A DNA stretch of 64,000 nt from assembly GCF_014837295.1 (NCBI RefSeq), contig NZ_JACYHB010000001.1, forward strand, positions 496,001-560,000, written 5' to 3'. Below the pieces are notes generated by a model. It searched no databases. It saw nothing but the letters and a program-made list of their open reading frames with translations, and was not told where the DNA came from. Every line of letters begins with the position of its first letter. The first letter of the stretch is position 1. Origin of the DNA: Cellulosimicrobium arenosum. GTDB lineage: Bacteria > Actinomycetota > Actinomycetes > Actinomycetales > Cellulomonadaceae. Below are positions 25,976 to 34,862 of the stretch, in pieces. The translations under genes and the position numbers were made by a program.

Positions 25976-26053
25976 AGTCTAGGGGTGCGCGCACGGTTCA
26001 CCAACGAGCCATCTCGCCGCGGAGTTCCGCCCGCTCGGATTTGCACCAGTCTA
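25976..26053 (-). promoter_or_regulatory. Candidate double promoter of yajC-secDF
   Basis: Two exact TAGACT elements on the minus strand lie at 25981-25976 and 26053-26048. The first has TTGGTG at 26004-25999 with 17-bp spacing, a good promoter; its start would be about 35 nt before yajC. The second lacks a clear -35. They sit in the 165-nt gap after ruvB, so the sec genes can be transcribed apart from ruvCAB. Confidence 0.55.
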
Positions 26054-26097
26054 GGGCCTGTCGGCGGTGCTCTGTGACGGGGACCACGGAGCGCCTC

Positions 26098-27189
26098 TCA
26101 ACCGTCGAACAACGTGCCTTCCGCCCGGGGCGGGGTGAGCCCGAGGTGCGCCCATGCCGCGGGGGTCGCGACGCGGCCGCGCGGCGTCCGCCCGAGCAGC
26201 CCCTCGCGCACGAGGTACGGTTCGGCCACCGTCTCGACCGTCTCGGACTCCTCGCCCACGGTGACGGCCAGCGTGGCCAGCCCCACCGGCCCTCCGGCGA
26301 ACCTCGTGCAGAGCGCCGTGAGGACCGCCCGGTCGAGCCGGTCCAGCCCGATCGGGTCGACCTCGTAGACCTCGAGCGCGGCCCTGGCAGCGCGCAGGTC
26401 GAGGCCGCCGTCGCCGCGCACCTGTGCCCAGTCCCGCACACGGCGCAGGAGCCGGTTCGCGATGCGTGGCGTGCCACGCGACCGTCCGGCGATCTCGCTC
26501 GCCGCGTCGGGATCGAGCACGACCCCGAGGAGCCCGGCGGAGCGCACCAGGACACGCTCCAGCTCGTCCGCCGAGTAGAAGTCGAGGTGCCCGGTGAAGC
26601 CGAACCGGTCGCGCAGCGGCGCGGGCAGCAGCCCGGCACGGGTCGTCGCACCGACGGCGGTGAAGGGCGGGAGGCTGAGCGGGATGGCGCTCGCGCCCGC
26701 GCCCTTGCCCACCACGACGTCGACCCGGAAGTCCTCCATCGCCATGTAGAGCAGCTCTTCCGCGGGCCGGGCCAGGCGGTGGATCTCGTCGATGAACAAG
26801 ACCTCGCCCTCCTCGAGCGACGACAGGACGGCAGCGAGGTCACCCGCGTGCTGGATCGCCGGACCGGAGGTGACGCGCAGCGACGCGCCGAGCTCGCTCG
26901 CGATGATCATCGCGAGCGTCGTCTTCCCCAGTCCGGGCGGGCCGGACAGCAGGACGTGCTCCGGGGCGTTGCCGCGCGCGAGCGCCGCCTGCAGGACCAG
27001 CGACAGCTGGTCGCGCACCACCGACTGCCCGACGAACTCGTCGAGCCGCCGCGGTCGCAGCGCGGCCTCGGCGGCCCGCTCGAGCTCGTCCGCACCCGCC
27101 GCCACGATGCGCTCGGAGGCGAACTCGGCGGAGAAGTCCGTGCCGTCCGCGGCACCGCCGTCGATCCCGACCCGGTCGAAGTCACCCAC
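26098..27189 (-). CDS. ruvB: Holliday junction branch migration ATPase RuvB
   Basis: A 363-aa AAA+ motor. Walker A is [15 protein letters not shown], Walker [10 protein letters not shown], sensor 1 [11 protein letters not shown], arginine-finger region [20 protein letters not shown], then the winged-helix DNA-binding end ([19 protein letters not shown]). The first about 20 residues are an actinobacterial extension. GTG 27189 starts 3 nt after the ruvA stop. RuvAB drives branch migration and RuvC cuts the junction; the three genes form one operon. Confidence 0.97.
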   Translation of the reverse strand: MGDFDRVGIDGGAADGTDFSAEFASERIVAAGADELERAAEAALRPRRLDEFVGQSVVRDQLSLVLQAALARGNAPEHVLLSGPPGLGKTTLAMIIASELGASLRVTSGPAIQHAGDLAAVLSSLEEGEVLFIDEIHRLARPAEELLYMAMEDFRVDVVVGKGAGASAIPLSLPPFTAVGATTRAGLLPAPLRDRFGFTGHLDFYSADELERVLVRSAGLLGVVLDPDAASEIAGRSRGTPRIANRLLRRVRDWAQVRGDGGLDLRAARAALEVYEVDPIGLDRLDRAVLTALCTRFAGGPVGLATLAVTVGEESETVETVAEPYLVREGLLGRTPRGRVATPAAWAHLGLTPPRAEGTLFDG

Positions 27190-27192
27190 GCG

Positions 27193-27825
27193 TCAGCTCC
27201 TGGGTCCGCCGAGGACACGCAGCGCCGCGCGCAGCGCACCCGCGACCTCGCTCGTCTCGACGGAGTCGACCCCCGCCTCCCGCAGGACCGTGGCGAGCGC
27301 GTCCTGCGCCGCCTTCGGGTTCCAGCCGAGCCCGACGAGGGCCTCGACGACCTGCTCGCTCCGGTCCTCGGCGGCCGGAGCGTCCCCTCGGCCGTTGCCG
27401 TCGGCCGCCGCAGGCGCACCCGCCGGCACCCCCAGCTTGTCACCGAGCTCGAGAGCGATGCGCTGCGCACCCTTGCGCCCGATCCCCGGTACCCGCATCA
27501 AGGCCGCGATGTCCTCGCCCGCCACGGCACGGCGCAGGGCGTCAGGGGTGTGCACGGCCAGCATGGCCAGTGCGAGCCGCGGGCCGACCCCGCTCACCGT
27601 CTGGACGCGCTCGAAGACCGCGCGCTCGTCGTCGTCGACGAACCCGAAGAGCGTCATCGCGTCCTCGCGCACGACGAGGGTGGTCGCCACCCGGGCCGTC
27701 TCCCCCACGTGCAGCGTCGACAACGTCGCGGGGGTGGCGTGGACGAGGTACCCGACCCCGGCGACGTCGAGGACGGCGCGGTCGAGCTGGACGCTCGTCA
27801 CGGTCCCGCTCAGCGATGCGATCAC
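27193..27825 (-). CDS. ruvA: Holliday junction branch migration protein RuvA
   Basis: A 210-aa protein with the N-terminal OB-fold (MIASLSGTVTSVQLDRAVLDVAGVGYLVHAT), two helix-hairpin-helix motifs (VQTVSGVGPRLALAML, RVPGIGRKGAQRIALEL) and a C-terminal RuvB-binding domain (ALVGLGWNPKAAQDAL). It binds four-way DNA junctions as a tetramer. It lies between ruvC (71 nt upstream) and ruvB. Confidence 0.97.
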   Translation of the reverse strand: MIASLSGTVTSVQLDRAVLDVAGVGYLVHATPATLSTLHVGETARVATTLVVREDAMTLFGFVDDDERAVFERVQTVSGVGPRLALAMLAVHTPDALRRAVAGEDIAALMRVPGIGRKGAQRIALELGDKLGVPAGAPAAADGNGRGDAPAAEDRSEQVVEALVGLGWNPKAAQDALATVLREAGVDSVETSEVAGALRAALRVLGGPRS

Positions 27826-27896
27826 GCGGTGCTCTCCGATCGACGGGTGCGAACAGGTGTACGACGACCCACTCTAGCCACGGGACCCGACACGTC

Positions 27897-28460
27897 CTAC
27901 CCGCGACCGCGGCGCGCCGTGGCCTCGGCCGCTGCCCACGCACGCTGGGCCGGCGTCAGCTCGTGACGCTCCCCGCCCTGCAGCGCGCCGGAGGGACGCC
28001 ACAGGTGGCAGATCGCCAGCGCCAGCGCGTCGGCGGCGTCCGCGGGCCGCGGTGCCTCGGCGAGCCGCAGGATGCTCGTGACCATGCGCTGCACCTGCTC
28101 CTTGCCCGCGCGACCGCTCCCGGTCACCGCGGCCTTGACCTCGCTCGGCGTGTGCAGCGCGACAGGGACGCCCCGCCGTGCGGCCGCGACCATCGCGAGC
28201 CCCGCGACCTGGGCGGTCCCCATGACGGTCCCCACGTTGTGCTGGGCGAACACGCGCTCGACCGCGACGACGTCGGGCACGTGCTCGTCGAGCCACGCGT
28301 CGAGCCGCTCGGAGATCCGCAGCAGCCGCAGGTCCACGCTGACCTCCGGCTCCGTCCGGAGCACGCCCACGGCCACCATCTCCGCACGACGCCCCGGCAG
28401 CGAGTCGACGACCCCCACACCGCACCGGGTCAGTCCAGGGTCCACTCCGAGCACGCGCAC
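27897..28460 (-). CDS. ruvC: Crossover junction endodeoxyribonuclease RuvC
   Basis: A 187-aa RNase-H-fold resolvase. Catalytic acids are seen in [15 protein letters not shown] (first Asp), [15 protein letters not shown] (Glu) and [16 protein letters not shown] (final Asp pair). GTG 28460 starts the gene. No SOS box precedes it, although ruvCAB is often SOS-controlled in actinobacteria. It lies 213 nt after yebC, across a large inverted repeat. Confidence 0.97.
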   Translation of the reverse strand: MRVLGVDPGLTRCGVGVVDSLPGRRAEMVAVGVLRTEPEVSVDLRLLRISERLDAWLDEHVPDVVAVERVFAQHNVGTVMGTAQVAGLAMVAAARRGVPVALHTPSEVKAAVTGSGRAGKEQVQRMVTSILRLAEAPRPADAADALALAICHLWRPSGALQGGERHELTPAQRAWAAAEATARRGRG

Positions 28461-28529
28461 ACCCTCACCATTTCACGCGAGGAACGAGAGAGCTTCCACG
28501 CCACGCGGCAAGGACACGCGCCCGACCGA

Positions 28530-28634
28530 GTGGAGCGGGACGAGCCGGTGCGCGGTCGTGGTGGGCCTGGCGGGAGCGCCGCGAGGAACGAGCGGCGCGG
28601 ATGGAAGACCGCGCACCGGCTCGTCCCGCTCCAC
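28530..28634. repeat. 28-bp perfect inverted repeat between yebC and ruvC
   Basis: Arms 28530-28557 and 28607-28634 are exact reverse complements over 28 nt and enclose a 49-nt loop that itself holds a smaller hairpin (GCGCCGC/GCGGCGC around 28575-28600). The motif CGCGAGGAACGAG occurs both in the loop (about 28580-28592) and just outside (about 28480-28492). The stem falls in the yebC-ruvC gap of the minus-strand operon. It could be a terminator or attenuator, a structured RNA, or a small palindromic repeat element. No protein-coding signal is seen. Confidence 0.85.
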
Positions 28635-28672
28635 GCCCCGGCGACTGCCGACCGACAGCCTCAGGCGACCAG

Positions 28673-29434
28673 CTACTCGTCGTTCTCGAGCTCCGCCATG
28701 ACCTCGTCCGACGCGTCGAAGTTCGCGTAGACGTTCTGCACGTCGTCGCTGTCCTCGAGCGCGTCGATGAGGCGCAGGATCTTGCGGGCGCCGTCGGCGT
28801 CGACCTCGACCTGCAGGGACGGGTGCCAGATCGAGTCGGCGGAGTCGTACTCGATGCCCGCCTCCTGGATCGCGGTGCGCACGGCGACGAGGTCCGTCGC
28901 CTCGCACAGGACCTCGACGACCTCGCCCTGGTCGGTGACGTCCTCCGCCCCCGCGTCGAGCGCCGCGAGCATGACGTCGTCCTCGGTCACGCCGTCGGCC
29001 TTGGGCACGACGACGAGTCCCTTGCGGGAGAACAGGTAGGACACGGAGCCCGGGTCCGCGAGGTTGCCGCCGTTGCGCGTGAACGCGGTCCGCACCTCCG
29101 CCGCCGCCCGGTTCTTGTTGTCGGTGAGGCACTCGACGAGCACGGCGATACCGTTGGTGCCGTAGCCCTCGTACATGATCGTCTGGTAGTCGACGGCGTC
29201 CGCGCCCTCGCCGGAGCCGCGCTTGACCGCGCGATCGATGTTGTCGTTGGGGACGGACGACTTCTTGGCCTTCTGCACGGCGTCGAAGAGCGTCGGGTTC
29301 CCCGCGAGGTCACCGCCACCGGTCCGCGCGGCGACCTCGATGTTCTTGATCAGCTTTGCGAAGAGCTTGCCACGCTTGGCGTCGATGGCCGCCTTCTTGT
29401 GCTTGGTCGTGGCCCACTTGGAGTGCCCTGACAT
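28673..29434 (-). CDS. yebC: YebC/PmpR family transcriptional regulator/translation factor
   Basis: A 253-aa member of the TACO1/YebC family, with the invariant opening [36 protein letters not shown] and [35 protein letters not shown]. These proteins act as DNA-binding regulators or help ribosomes pass difficult (proline-rich) sequences. Starts at ATG 29434, 6 nt after pdxT. Conserved neighbour of ruvC. Confidence 0.96.
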   Translation of the reverse strand: MSGHSKWATTKHKKAAIDAKRGKLFAKLIKNIEVAARTGGGDLAGNPTLFDAVQKAKKSSVPNDNIDRAVKRGSGEGADAVDYQTIMYEGYGTNGIAVLVECLTDNKNRAAAEVRTAFTRNGGNLADPGSVSYLFSRKGLVVVPKADGVTEDDVMLAALDAGAEDVTDQGEVVEVLCEATDLVAVRTAIQEAGIEYDSADSIWHPSLQVEVDADGARKILRLIDALEDSDDVQNVYANFDASDEVMAELENDE

Positions 29435-29440
29435 GCGTTC

Positions 29441-30079
29441 TTACCCCTTCGCGATCTTGACGAACAGCTCGTGCACCCGCGCGTCCCCGGAGATCTCCGG
29501 GTGGAACGAGGTGGCGAGCAGCGATCCCTGCTGGACTGCGACGATCCTACCGGCGGCCGCTTCCGGTATCCCCGGTGTGCCCGCCGCGGGTATCCGGGCC
29601 AGCACGCGGACCTGCGGTCCCGTGTCCTCGACCCAGGGCGCCCGGATGAAGACGGCGTGCACGGACGGGACCGCGTGGGGCGTCGGCGCCGACCGGATCC
29701 CGTCGAACGCGAGGTCGGTCTCGAACGAGTCGACCTGACGTCCGAACGCGTTGCGGCGGACCGTCACGTCGAGGCCCCCGAGGGTCCGCTGGTCGGCGGT
29801 CCCGTCCAGGATCCGGTCGGCGAGCAGGATCATCCCCGCGCACGACCCGTACACGGGCAGGCCCGCGGCGATCCGGTCACGCAGCGGCGCGGCGAGCTCG
29901 AAGACGTGCAGCAGCTTGTCGATGGTCGTGGACTCCCCGCCCGGCAGCACGAGACCGTCGAGCGCGGCGAGCTCCTCGGGGCGTCGTACCGCCGTGGTCC
30001 GGGCGCCGGCCGACTCGAGCGCGGCGCGGTGCTCGCGCACGTCTCCCTGCAGCGCGAGGACTCCGATCGTGGTCGTCAC
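29441..30079 (-). CDS. pdxT: Pyridoxal 5'-phosphate synthase glutaminase subunit
   Basis: A 212-aa class I glutamine amidotransferase that supplies ammonia to PdxS for PLP synthesis. Visible: [24 protein letters not shown], nucleophile Cys in [10 protein letters not shown], and the His-Glu pair in SFHPEI. Start GTG 30079, with TATGAT (30093-30088) ending 8 nt upstream, suggesting leaderless transcription. Its partner pdxS lies 3.7 kb away (33810) instead of adjacent, with NUDIX, ClC, MarR and a membrane protein between. Confidence 0.96.
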   Translation of the reverse strand: MTTTIGVLALQGDVREHRAALESAGARTTAVRRPEELAALDGLVLPGGESTTIDKLLHVFELAAPLRDRIAAGLPVYGSCAGMILLADRILDGTADQRTLGGLDVTVRRNAFGRQVDSFETDLAFDGIRSAPTPHAVPSVHAVFIRAPWVEDTGPQVRVLARIPAAGTPGIPEAAAGRIVAVQQGSLLATSFHPEISGDARVHELFVKIAKG

Positions 30080-30087
30080 GAGGGGAG

Positions 30088-30093
30088 ATCATA
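30088..30093 (-). promoter_or_regulatory. -10 element of pdxT-yebC
   Basis: TATGAT on the minus strand (30093-30088), a near-consensus -10, ends 8 nt before the pdxT GTG. No good -35 is seen. Divergent from the next gene's TAGCCT (30122-30127). Confidence 0.6.
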
Positions 30094-30134
30094 CGTGCGA
30101 CTCTCGGAGGCCCCTTCTTGCTAGCCTCGCGGAC

Positions 30135-30764
30135 GTGGCTCGACCCGCCGATCCCTACCGTCCCGAGCCCGCGGCCGGCCCGCGACGCGCACCCCGGGGT
30201 GCGACCGTGCTGATCTGGGTGGGCGCGGCCCTGCTCGTCGTCGCCCTTGCCGCAGGGGTGGTCGCCGGCACGCTCTTCTGGCGCGCGCTCCCCACGGGCG
30301 TGATCGACGGCGACGGCGCACCCGGTTCCGAGGCGCTCGCCGCCGGGCCGGTGCCCGGCGAGGTCGAGGTCGAGGTCACCGGCGGCGAGCCGTACGCGGT
30401 CTGGTCCGTGACGAGCCCGGGCGGTGCGGCGTTCGACCGGGAGGACGTCACGGTCGCGTGCGACGGCGTCGAGGTCGCCGTCTCTGCTGCCGCGGTCTCC
30501 GGGTCGTCGGGTGCGGGCACCTACTCGGCCACGACGGTCGCGCAGGTGACGGCGCCGGACGACGGCACGTGCAGCGTCTCGGTCGCCGCTCCGACGGCGT
30601 CGGGATCCGGGAGCTTCGTGGTGACCGAGGGCTGGCGGTTCGGGAGCTTCTTCGCGACGATCGGCGGGACGATCCTGCTGTGGTTCGTGGCGGTCGGCGG
30701 TGGCATGGTCGGCTTCGGGCTGCTCCTCGGGGGCATCGTCTGGCGCGTCGTCGGGCGCCGCTGA
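30135..30764 (+). CDS. Membrane protein of unknown function with two transmembrane helices
   Basis: A 209-aa protein: short basic N-terminus, helix 1 (ATVLIWVGAALLVVALAAGVVAGTLFW), an about 110-residue outside domain of beta character (VEVEVTGGEPYAVWSVTSPGG, GTYSATTVAQVTAPDDGTCSVSV), and helix 2 (FFATIGGTILLWFVAVGGGMVGFGLLLGGIVW). No family recognised. GTG 30135 lies 7 nt after TAGCCT (30122-30127), implying leaderless transcription. It is divergent from pdxT and ends near the MarR gene, which converges. Confidence 0.75.
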   Translation: MARPADPYRPEPAAGPRRAPRGATVLIWVGAALLVVALAAGVVAGTLFWRALPTGVIDGDGAPGSEALAAGPVPGEVEVEVTGGEPYAVWSVTSPGGAAFDREDVTVACDGVEVAVSAAAVSGSSGAGTYSATTVAQVTAPDDGTCSVSVAAPTASGSGSFVVTEGWRFGSFFATIGGTILLWFVAVGGGMVGFGLLLGGIVWRVVGRR

Positions 30765-30807
30765 CCTGTCGTCGCCCGACGGCTCGGGCCGCGACCCGGC
30801 AGCGAGC

Positions 30808-31308
30808 TCACAGGGCCAGGGTCTGCATGTCCCTCGGGTCGGGCTCGCCCGCGGCGAGGCTGAACTCCTCGAACATGTCGGCCATGGCCCGACGCCGCTC
30901 CTGCGGCACGCGCGCCAGCACCTCGGCGATCGCGTCGCGTCGCCGCGCGCTGACCCGCTCGACGAGCGCGCGCCCCTGCTCGGTGACCTCGAGGCGGACC
31001 CCGTGCCTGCGTTGCGGGTCGTCCGCGCGGCGAACCCATCCTCCGGCGACGAGCCGCTCCGCGTTGCGCGAGAACGTGGACGGGTGCACCCCCAGGTGCT
31101 CGGCGACCGCGCCCTGGCGCAGCGGTCCGGCGGAGCACAGGAGGACGAGCACCCTCAGCTGGGGCAGCGACACCTCGTCGAGCGCCTCGGCGACGGACCG
31201 CGCGATGACCCCGAGCAGCCCGCGGGAGGCGTGCAGCACGGTCGTGGCGGACACCTCGTCGGGCTGCGCGTCGCACGGCGACCGGGTGGCGCGCACGTCC
31301 TCGTCCAT
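30808..31308 (-). CDS. MarR family transcriptional regulator
   Basis: A 166-aa winged-helix regulator: LPQLRVLVLLCSAGPLRQGAVAEHLGVHPSTFSRNAERLVAGGWVRRADDPQRRHGVRLEVTEQGRALVE. It starts at ATG 31308, 6 nt after TAGGCT (31320-31315), so probably leaderless. It is divergent from the ClC gene with only 59 nt between starts, so it may control that gene and itself; the ligand is unknown. Confidence 0.92.
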   Translation of the reverse strand: MDEDVRATRSPCDAQPDEVSATTVLHASRGLLGVIARSVAEALDEVSLPQLRVLVLLCSAGPLRQGAVAEHLGVHPSTFSRNAERLVAGGWVRRADDPQRRHGVRLEVTEQGRALVERVSARRRDAIAEVLARVPQERRRAMADMFEEFSLAAGEPDPRDMQTLAL

Positions 31309-31355
31309 GCCCCCAGCCTATCCATCCGGAGGCACGGTCACTGCCGCTGCACCCC

Positions 31356-31361
31356 TACACT
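31356..31361 (+). promoter_or_regulatory. Leaderless -10 of the ClC gene
   Basis: TACACT (31356-31361) ends 6 nt before ATG 31368, with no ribosome binding site between. It lies in the 59-nt gap shared with the divergent MarR gene. Confidence 0.55.
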
Positions 31362-31367
31362 CGTTGT

Positions 31368-33212
31368 ATGCCTACACTCCTCGCGCTGCGTCGCGCCCGG
31401 GACCACCTGCTCGACGACGCGCGCACGGGCACCGGCGCCGCGGTGGTGCTCTCGGTCGTCGTCGGGGCAGTGACGGGCGTGTGCGCCGTCGGCTTCCGCT
31501 GGCTCATCACCCACGCCACCCTGCTCTTCACGGGCACGACGGATCTCGCGGCCACCGGCATCGGTACCCATCCCGGCCATGCGGGCGTCCCGTGGCTCGG
31601 CCCGTGGTTCATCGTCCTGGTCCCCGCCGTCGGCGGCCTGGTCTACGGCCCCGTCGTCTACCGCTGGGCCCGCGAGGCGCGAGGGCACGGCGTCCCGGAG
31701 GTCATGCTCGCCGTCGCGCACCACGGCGGGCGGATCCGTCCGCGGGTCGCTGCCGTCAAGGCGTTCGCCTCCGCGGTGTGCATCGGTTCCGGCGGGAGCG
31801 TCGGGCGCGAGGGGCCGATCGTGCAGATCGGCTCCGCCCTCGGCTCCTCGGTCGGACAGCTCGCCCGCATGCCGGCCGACCGGCTCCGCACCCTGGTCGC
31901 CGCGGGTGGCGCGGCGGGCATCGCCGCGACCTTCAACGCGCCGGTCGCCGGAGTGCTGTTCGCGCTCGAGCTCATCCTGCGCGACTTCTCCGCCCGCGCG
32001 TTCGGTCTCGTCGTCCTCTCGTCGGTCACCGCGTCCGTGGTCGCTCGCGCGATCATCGGCGACGAGTCGTTCCTCGACCTGCCGGCCTTCACGGTCGACG
32101 ACCCCCTGACGTATCTGCTGTTCGCCGTGCTCGGCGTGCTGGCCGGTGTCGTCGGCATCGGGTTCGTGCGGATCCTGTACTGGTTCGAGGACCTGTGCGA
32201 CGCGATCTGGCGCGGCCCCGAGTGGGCACGGCCCGCAGTCGGGGGCCTGCTGCTCGGGCTGCTGCTCCTGGCGCTGCCGCAGCTCTACGGGGTCGGCTAC
32301 CCGGTGCTGTCCGGGGCCATGCACGGGTCCTTCGTCGTCGGGATGCTCGTGCTGCTCCTTGCCGGCAAGGTCGTCGCGACGAGCCTCACGCTCGGCATCG
32401 GCGGCTCCGGCGGGGTGTTCGCCCCGTCGCTCTTCATCGGAGCGATGCTCGGTGCCGCGGTGGGCCAGGCCGCCCAGCTCGTCGCTCCCGGGCTCGTCCC
32501 GTCTCCCGGGGCGTTCGCCGTCGTCGGGATGGGCGCGGTGTTCGCGGGGACGGCACGGGCACCCATCACGGCCGTCGTCATGCTGTTCGAGCTCACCGGC
32601 GAGTACACGATCATCCTGCCCCTCATGCTCGCCGTGGTGCTGGCGACCGGAACCAGCCGGCTGCTCTCGGTCGACACCGTCTACACGCTCAAGCTGCACC
32701 GCCGCGGGATCGCGCTCGACCAGCACCCCGCGGACCGGGTCCTCGGCGACGTGCGGGTCTCGGACGTCATGCGACCGGCCCCCGCACCGGTGGGCCCCGA
32801 CGACGACCTCGCCGCGGCCGTCCGCACCCTCCTCGCGGGCGGACGGTCGGCGCTGCCCGTCGTCGGCCGCGACGGGCGCCTGCTCGGCCAGCTCCGTGCG
32901 GATCTCGCGGCGCAGGAGCTGGAGCTCGACGACGAGGTGGACCGCGCGACGGTCGCGACGGTTCTCGACGACGTCGCGCGCGTCTCGCGCGGCGCGACCC
33001 TGCGCGAGGGTCTGGACGCCCTGCGCCGGCATCCGGACGACGACGGCGGCGCGGTCGTCGACGACGAGGACCACCTCGTCGGGTGGCTCACCCATCGCAC
33101 CGTGCTGGCGGCGCTCGCCGCTCCTCCCGGGCCCGGCCCGTCAGCCGGGCACGCCGCGTCGACCGGGACGACCGCGACGCCACGCCTCGCCCCGGCCACG
33201 TCGCGAGACTGA
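31368..33212 (+). CDS. ClC-family chloride channel/transporter with C-terminal CBS domains
   Basis: A 614-aa membrane protein. Anion-site motifs: GHGVPE (usual GSGIPE), GREGPIVQIG with the external gating Glu, and GGSGGVFAPSL. At the place of the internal proton Glu of E. coli ClC (IIEE) the sequence reads ALELIL, so that Glu seems to be Leu. Together with Ser to His in the first motif, selectivity or proton coupling may differ. After about residue 430 two CBS-like modules follow (VSDVMRPAPAPVGPDDDLAAAVRTLLAGG, GGAVVDDEDHLVGWLTHRTVLAAL), which sense nucleotides in relatives. Divergent MarR gene is a candidate regulator. Confidence 0.92.
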   Translation: MPTLLALRRARDHLLDDARTGTGAAVVLSVVVGAVTGVCAVGFRWLITHATLLFTGTTDLAATGIGTHPGHAGVPWLGPWFIVLVPAVGGLVYGPVVYRWAREARGHGVPEVMLAVAHHGGRIRPRVAAVKAFASAVCIGSGGSVGREGPIVQIGSALGSSVGQLARMPADRLRTLVAAGGAAGIAATFNAPVAGVLFALELILRDFSARAFGLVVLSSVTASVVARAIIGDESFLDLPAFTVDDPLTYLLFAVLGVLAGVVGIGFVRILYWFEDLCDAIWRGPEWARPAVGGLLLGLLLLALPQLYGVGYPVLSGAMHGSFVVGMLVLLLAGKVVATSLTLGIGGSGGVFAPSLFIGAMLGAAVGQAAQLVAPGLVPSPGAFAVVGMGAVFAGTARAPITAVVMLFELTGEYTIILPLMLAVVLATGTSRLLSVDTVYTLKLHRRGIALDQHPADRVLGDVRVSDVMRPAPAPVGPDDDLAAAVRTLLAGGRSALPVVGRDGRLLGQLRADLAAQELELDDEVDRATVATVLDDVARVSRGATLREGLDALRRHPDDDGGAVVDDEDHLVGWLTHRTVLAALAAPPGPGPSAGHAASTGTTATPRLAPATSRD

Positions 33213-33244
33213 GTCGTCCGGCGGCGGCAGGGATCCGTGAACCC

Positions 33245-33808
33245 TCACTCTCGCGCCTCGCCCAGCGACCGCACGACACCGTCCCACCCGCCGAGCAGCG
33301 GCTCCACGAGCTCGGGGAGCCCGGCGGGGAACACCTCGATCTGCACCTCGCGCAACGCGTCGAGGGACCACCACCGCATCTCGTCGACGACCTCGTGCTC
33401 GACGTCGGTCCAGCCCGCACGACTCAGCCCCTGCTCGCCGCCGTGCGTGCCGTGGAGCCGGGCGAGGAAGAACACCTCGTCCTGACGGCAGGACTGCCGG
33501 AAGAAGTCGAAGACGGCGCTGCGGGTGAGGACGGGTCCCACGAGGTCCGCGGGAGCGAGAGCGATGCCCGTCTCCTCGGCCAGCTCGCGCAGCGCCGCCG
33601 CCACGTCGGACTCCCCCGCCTCGATCCCGCCACCCACCGTGAACCACCAGGTGCGCTCGGGCTGGTCCACGTCGTGCCCGCGCACGAGCAGGAGCCGGTC
33701 CGCGTCGTCGAGCAGCAGGACGCGCGCGCCGCGCCGGAAGTACAGACCGTCGCCCCCGGGCACCCAGTCGGGGCCCAGGGACGACGGCGCGGACGTCCGG
33801 TCGCTCAC
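33245..33808 (-). CDS. NUDIX hydrolase
   Basis: A 187-aa protein with the complete Nudix box GGGIEAGESDVAAALRELAEETGI (G-x5-E-x7-REUxEExGU). These enzymes hydrolyse nucleoside diphosphates linked to another group; substrate unknown. GTG 33808 begins 1 nt after the pdxS stop, so it is co-transcribed with pdxS. Confidence 0.92.
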   Translation of the reverse strand: MSDRTSAPSSLGPDWVPGGDGLYFRRGARVLLLDDADRLLLVRGHDVDQPERTWWFTVGGGIEAGESDVAAALRELAEETGIALAPADLVGPVLTRSAVFDFFRQSCRQDEVFFLARLHGTHGGEQGLSRAGWTDVEHEVVDEMRWWSLDALREVQIEVFPAGLPELVEPLLGGWDGVVRSLGEARE

Positions 33809-33809
33809 C

Positions 33810-34772
33810 TCACCAGCCGCGCTCGGCGAGCCGGTGCGGGACGGGGATGTCGTCGACGTTGATGCCGACCATCGCCTCGCCCAGCCCGCGCGAGACCTTC
33901 GCGAGCACGTCCGGGTCGTCGTAGAACGTCGTCGCCTTGACGATCGCCGCGGCCCGCTGCGCCGGGTTCCCCGACTTGAAGATGCCGGAACCCACGAACA
34001 CGCCCTCCGCGCCGAGCTGCATCATCATCGCCGCGTCGGCCGGTGTCGCGATGCCGCCGGCCGTGAACATCACGACGGGGAGCCGGCCGGCCGCGGCGAC
34101 CTCCTTGACGAGCTCGTACGGCGCCTGGAGCTCCTTCGCCGCGACGAACAGCTCGTCCTCGGGGAGCGAGGTGAGCCTGCGGATCTCGCCGCGGATCGTG
34201 CGCATGTGCGTCGTCGCGTTGGAGACGTCGCCCGTGCCCGCCTCGCCCTTGGACCGGATCATCGCGGCGCCCTCGGTGATCCGACGCAGAGCCTCGCCGA
34301 GGTTGGTCGCCCCGCACACGAACGGCACGGTGAACTGCCACTTGTCGATGTGGTTCGCGTAGTCGGCCGGCGTCAGGACCTCGGACTCGTCGACGTAGTC
34401 CACCCCGAGGGACTGCAGCACCTGGGCCTCGACGAAGTGACCGATGCGAGCCTTCGCCATCACCGGGATGGACACCGCCTCGATGATGCCGTCGATCATG
34501 TCGGGGTCGGACATGCGCGAGACGCCGCCCTGGGCGCGGATGTCCGCCGGGACTCGCTCGAGCGCCATCACCGCGACGGCGCCGGCGTCCTCGGCGATCT
34601 TGGCCTGGTCCGCCGTGACCACGTCCATGATGACGCCGCCCTTGAGCATCTCGGCCATGCCGCGCTTGACCTTCGCGGTGCCCACGGCCGCGCGGTCGGC
34701 ACGCTCCGACGTCGTCGGGGTGCCCGCGGTGGCGTTCTCGGCAGGGACGTTCTGGTCGGACACGTTGGTCAC
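33810..34772 (-). CDS. pdxS: Pyridoxal 5'-phosphate synthase lyase subunit
   Basis: A 320-aa TIM-barrel synthase that makes PLP from ribose 5-phosphate, glyceraldehyde 3-phosphate and ammonia from PdxT. Visible: [85 protein letters not shown] and [12 protein letters not shown] start at GTG 34772 (GCGAGG upstream); the ORF is open to 34823. A TAGGAT -10 at 34832-34827 is a likely promoter. The C-terminus is standard. Confidence 0.96.
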   Translation of the reverse strand: MTNVSDQNVPAENATAGTPTTSERADRAAVGTAKVKRGMAEMLKGGVIMDVVTADQAKIAEDAGAVAVMALERVPADIRAQGGVSRMSDPDMIDGIIEAVSIPVMAKARIGHFVEAQVLQSLGVDYVDESEVLTPADYANHIDKWQFTVPFVCGATNLGEALRRITEGAAMIRSKGEAGTGDVSNATTHMRTIRGEIRRLTSLPEDELFVAAKELQAPYELVKEVAAAGRLPVVMFTAGGIATPADAAMMMQLGAEGVFVGSGIFKSGNPAQRAAAIVKATTFYDDPDVLAKVSRGLGEAMVGINVDDIPVPHRLAERGW

Positions 34773-34862
34773 CGGTACCTCGCACTCTCGGATCAGGAGC
34801 GCGCACGACCGTGCGCGCCGCATCTCATCCTAGTGCCGCGAGGACTACCGGGCGGAGGTCGG

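Noticed and set aside
28461-28529. SOS box expected upstream of ruvC
   Set aside because: No TCGAAC-N4-GTTCGA or near match occurs before ruvC; the only full box is at 6771-6786.
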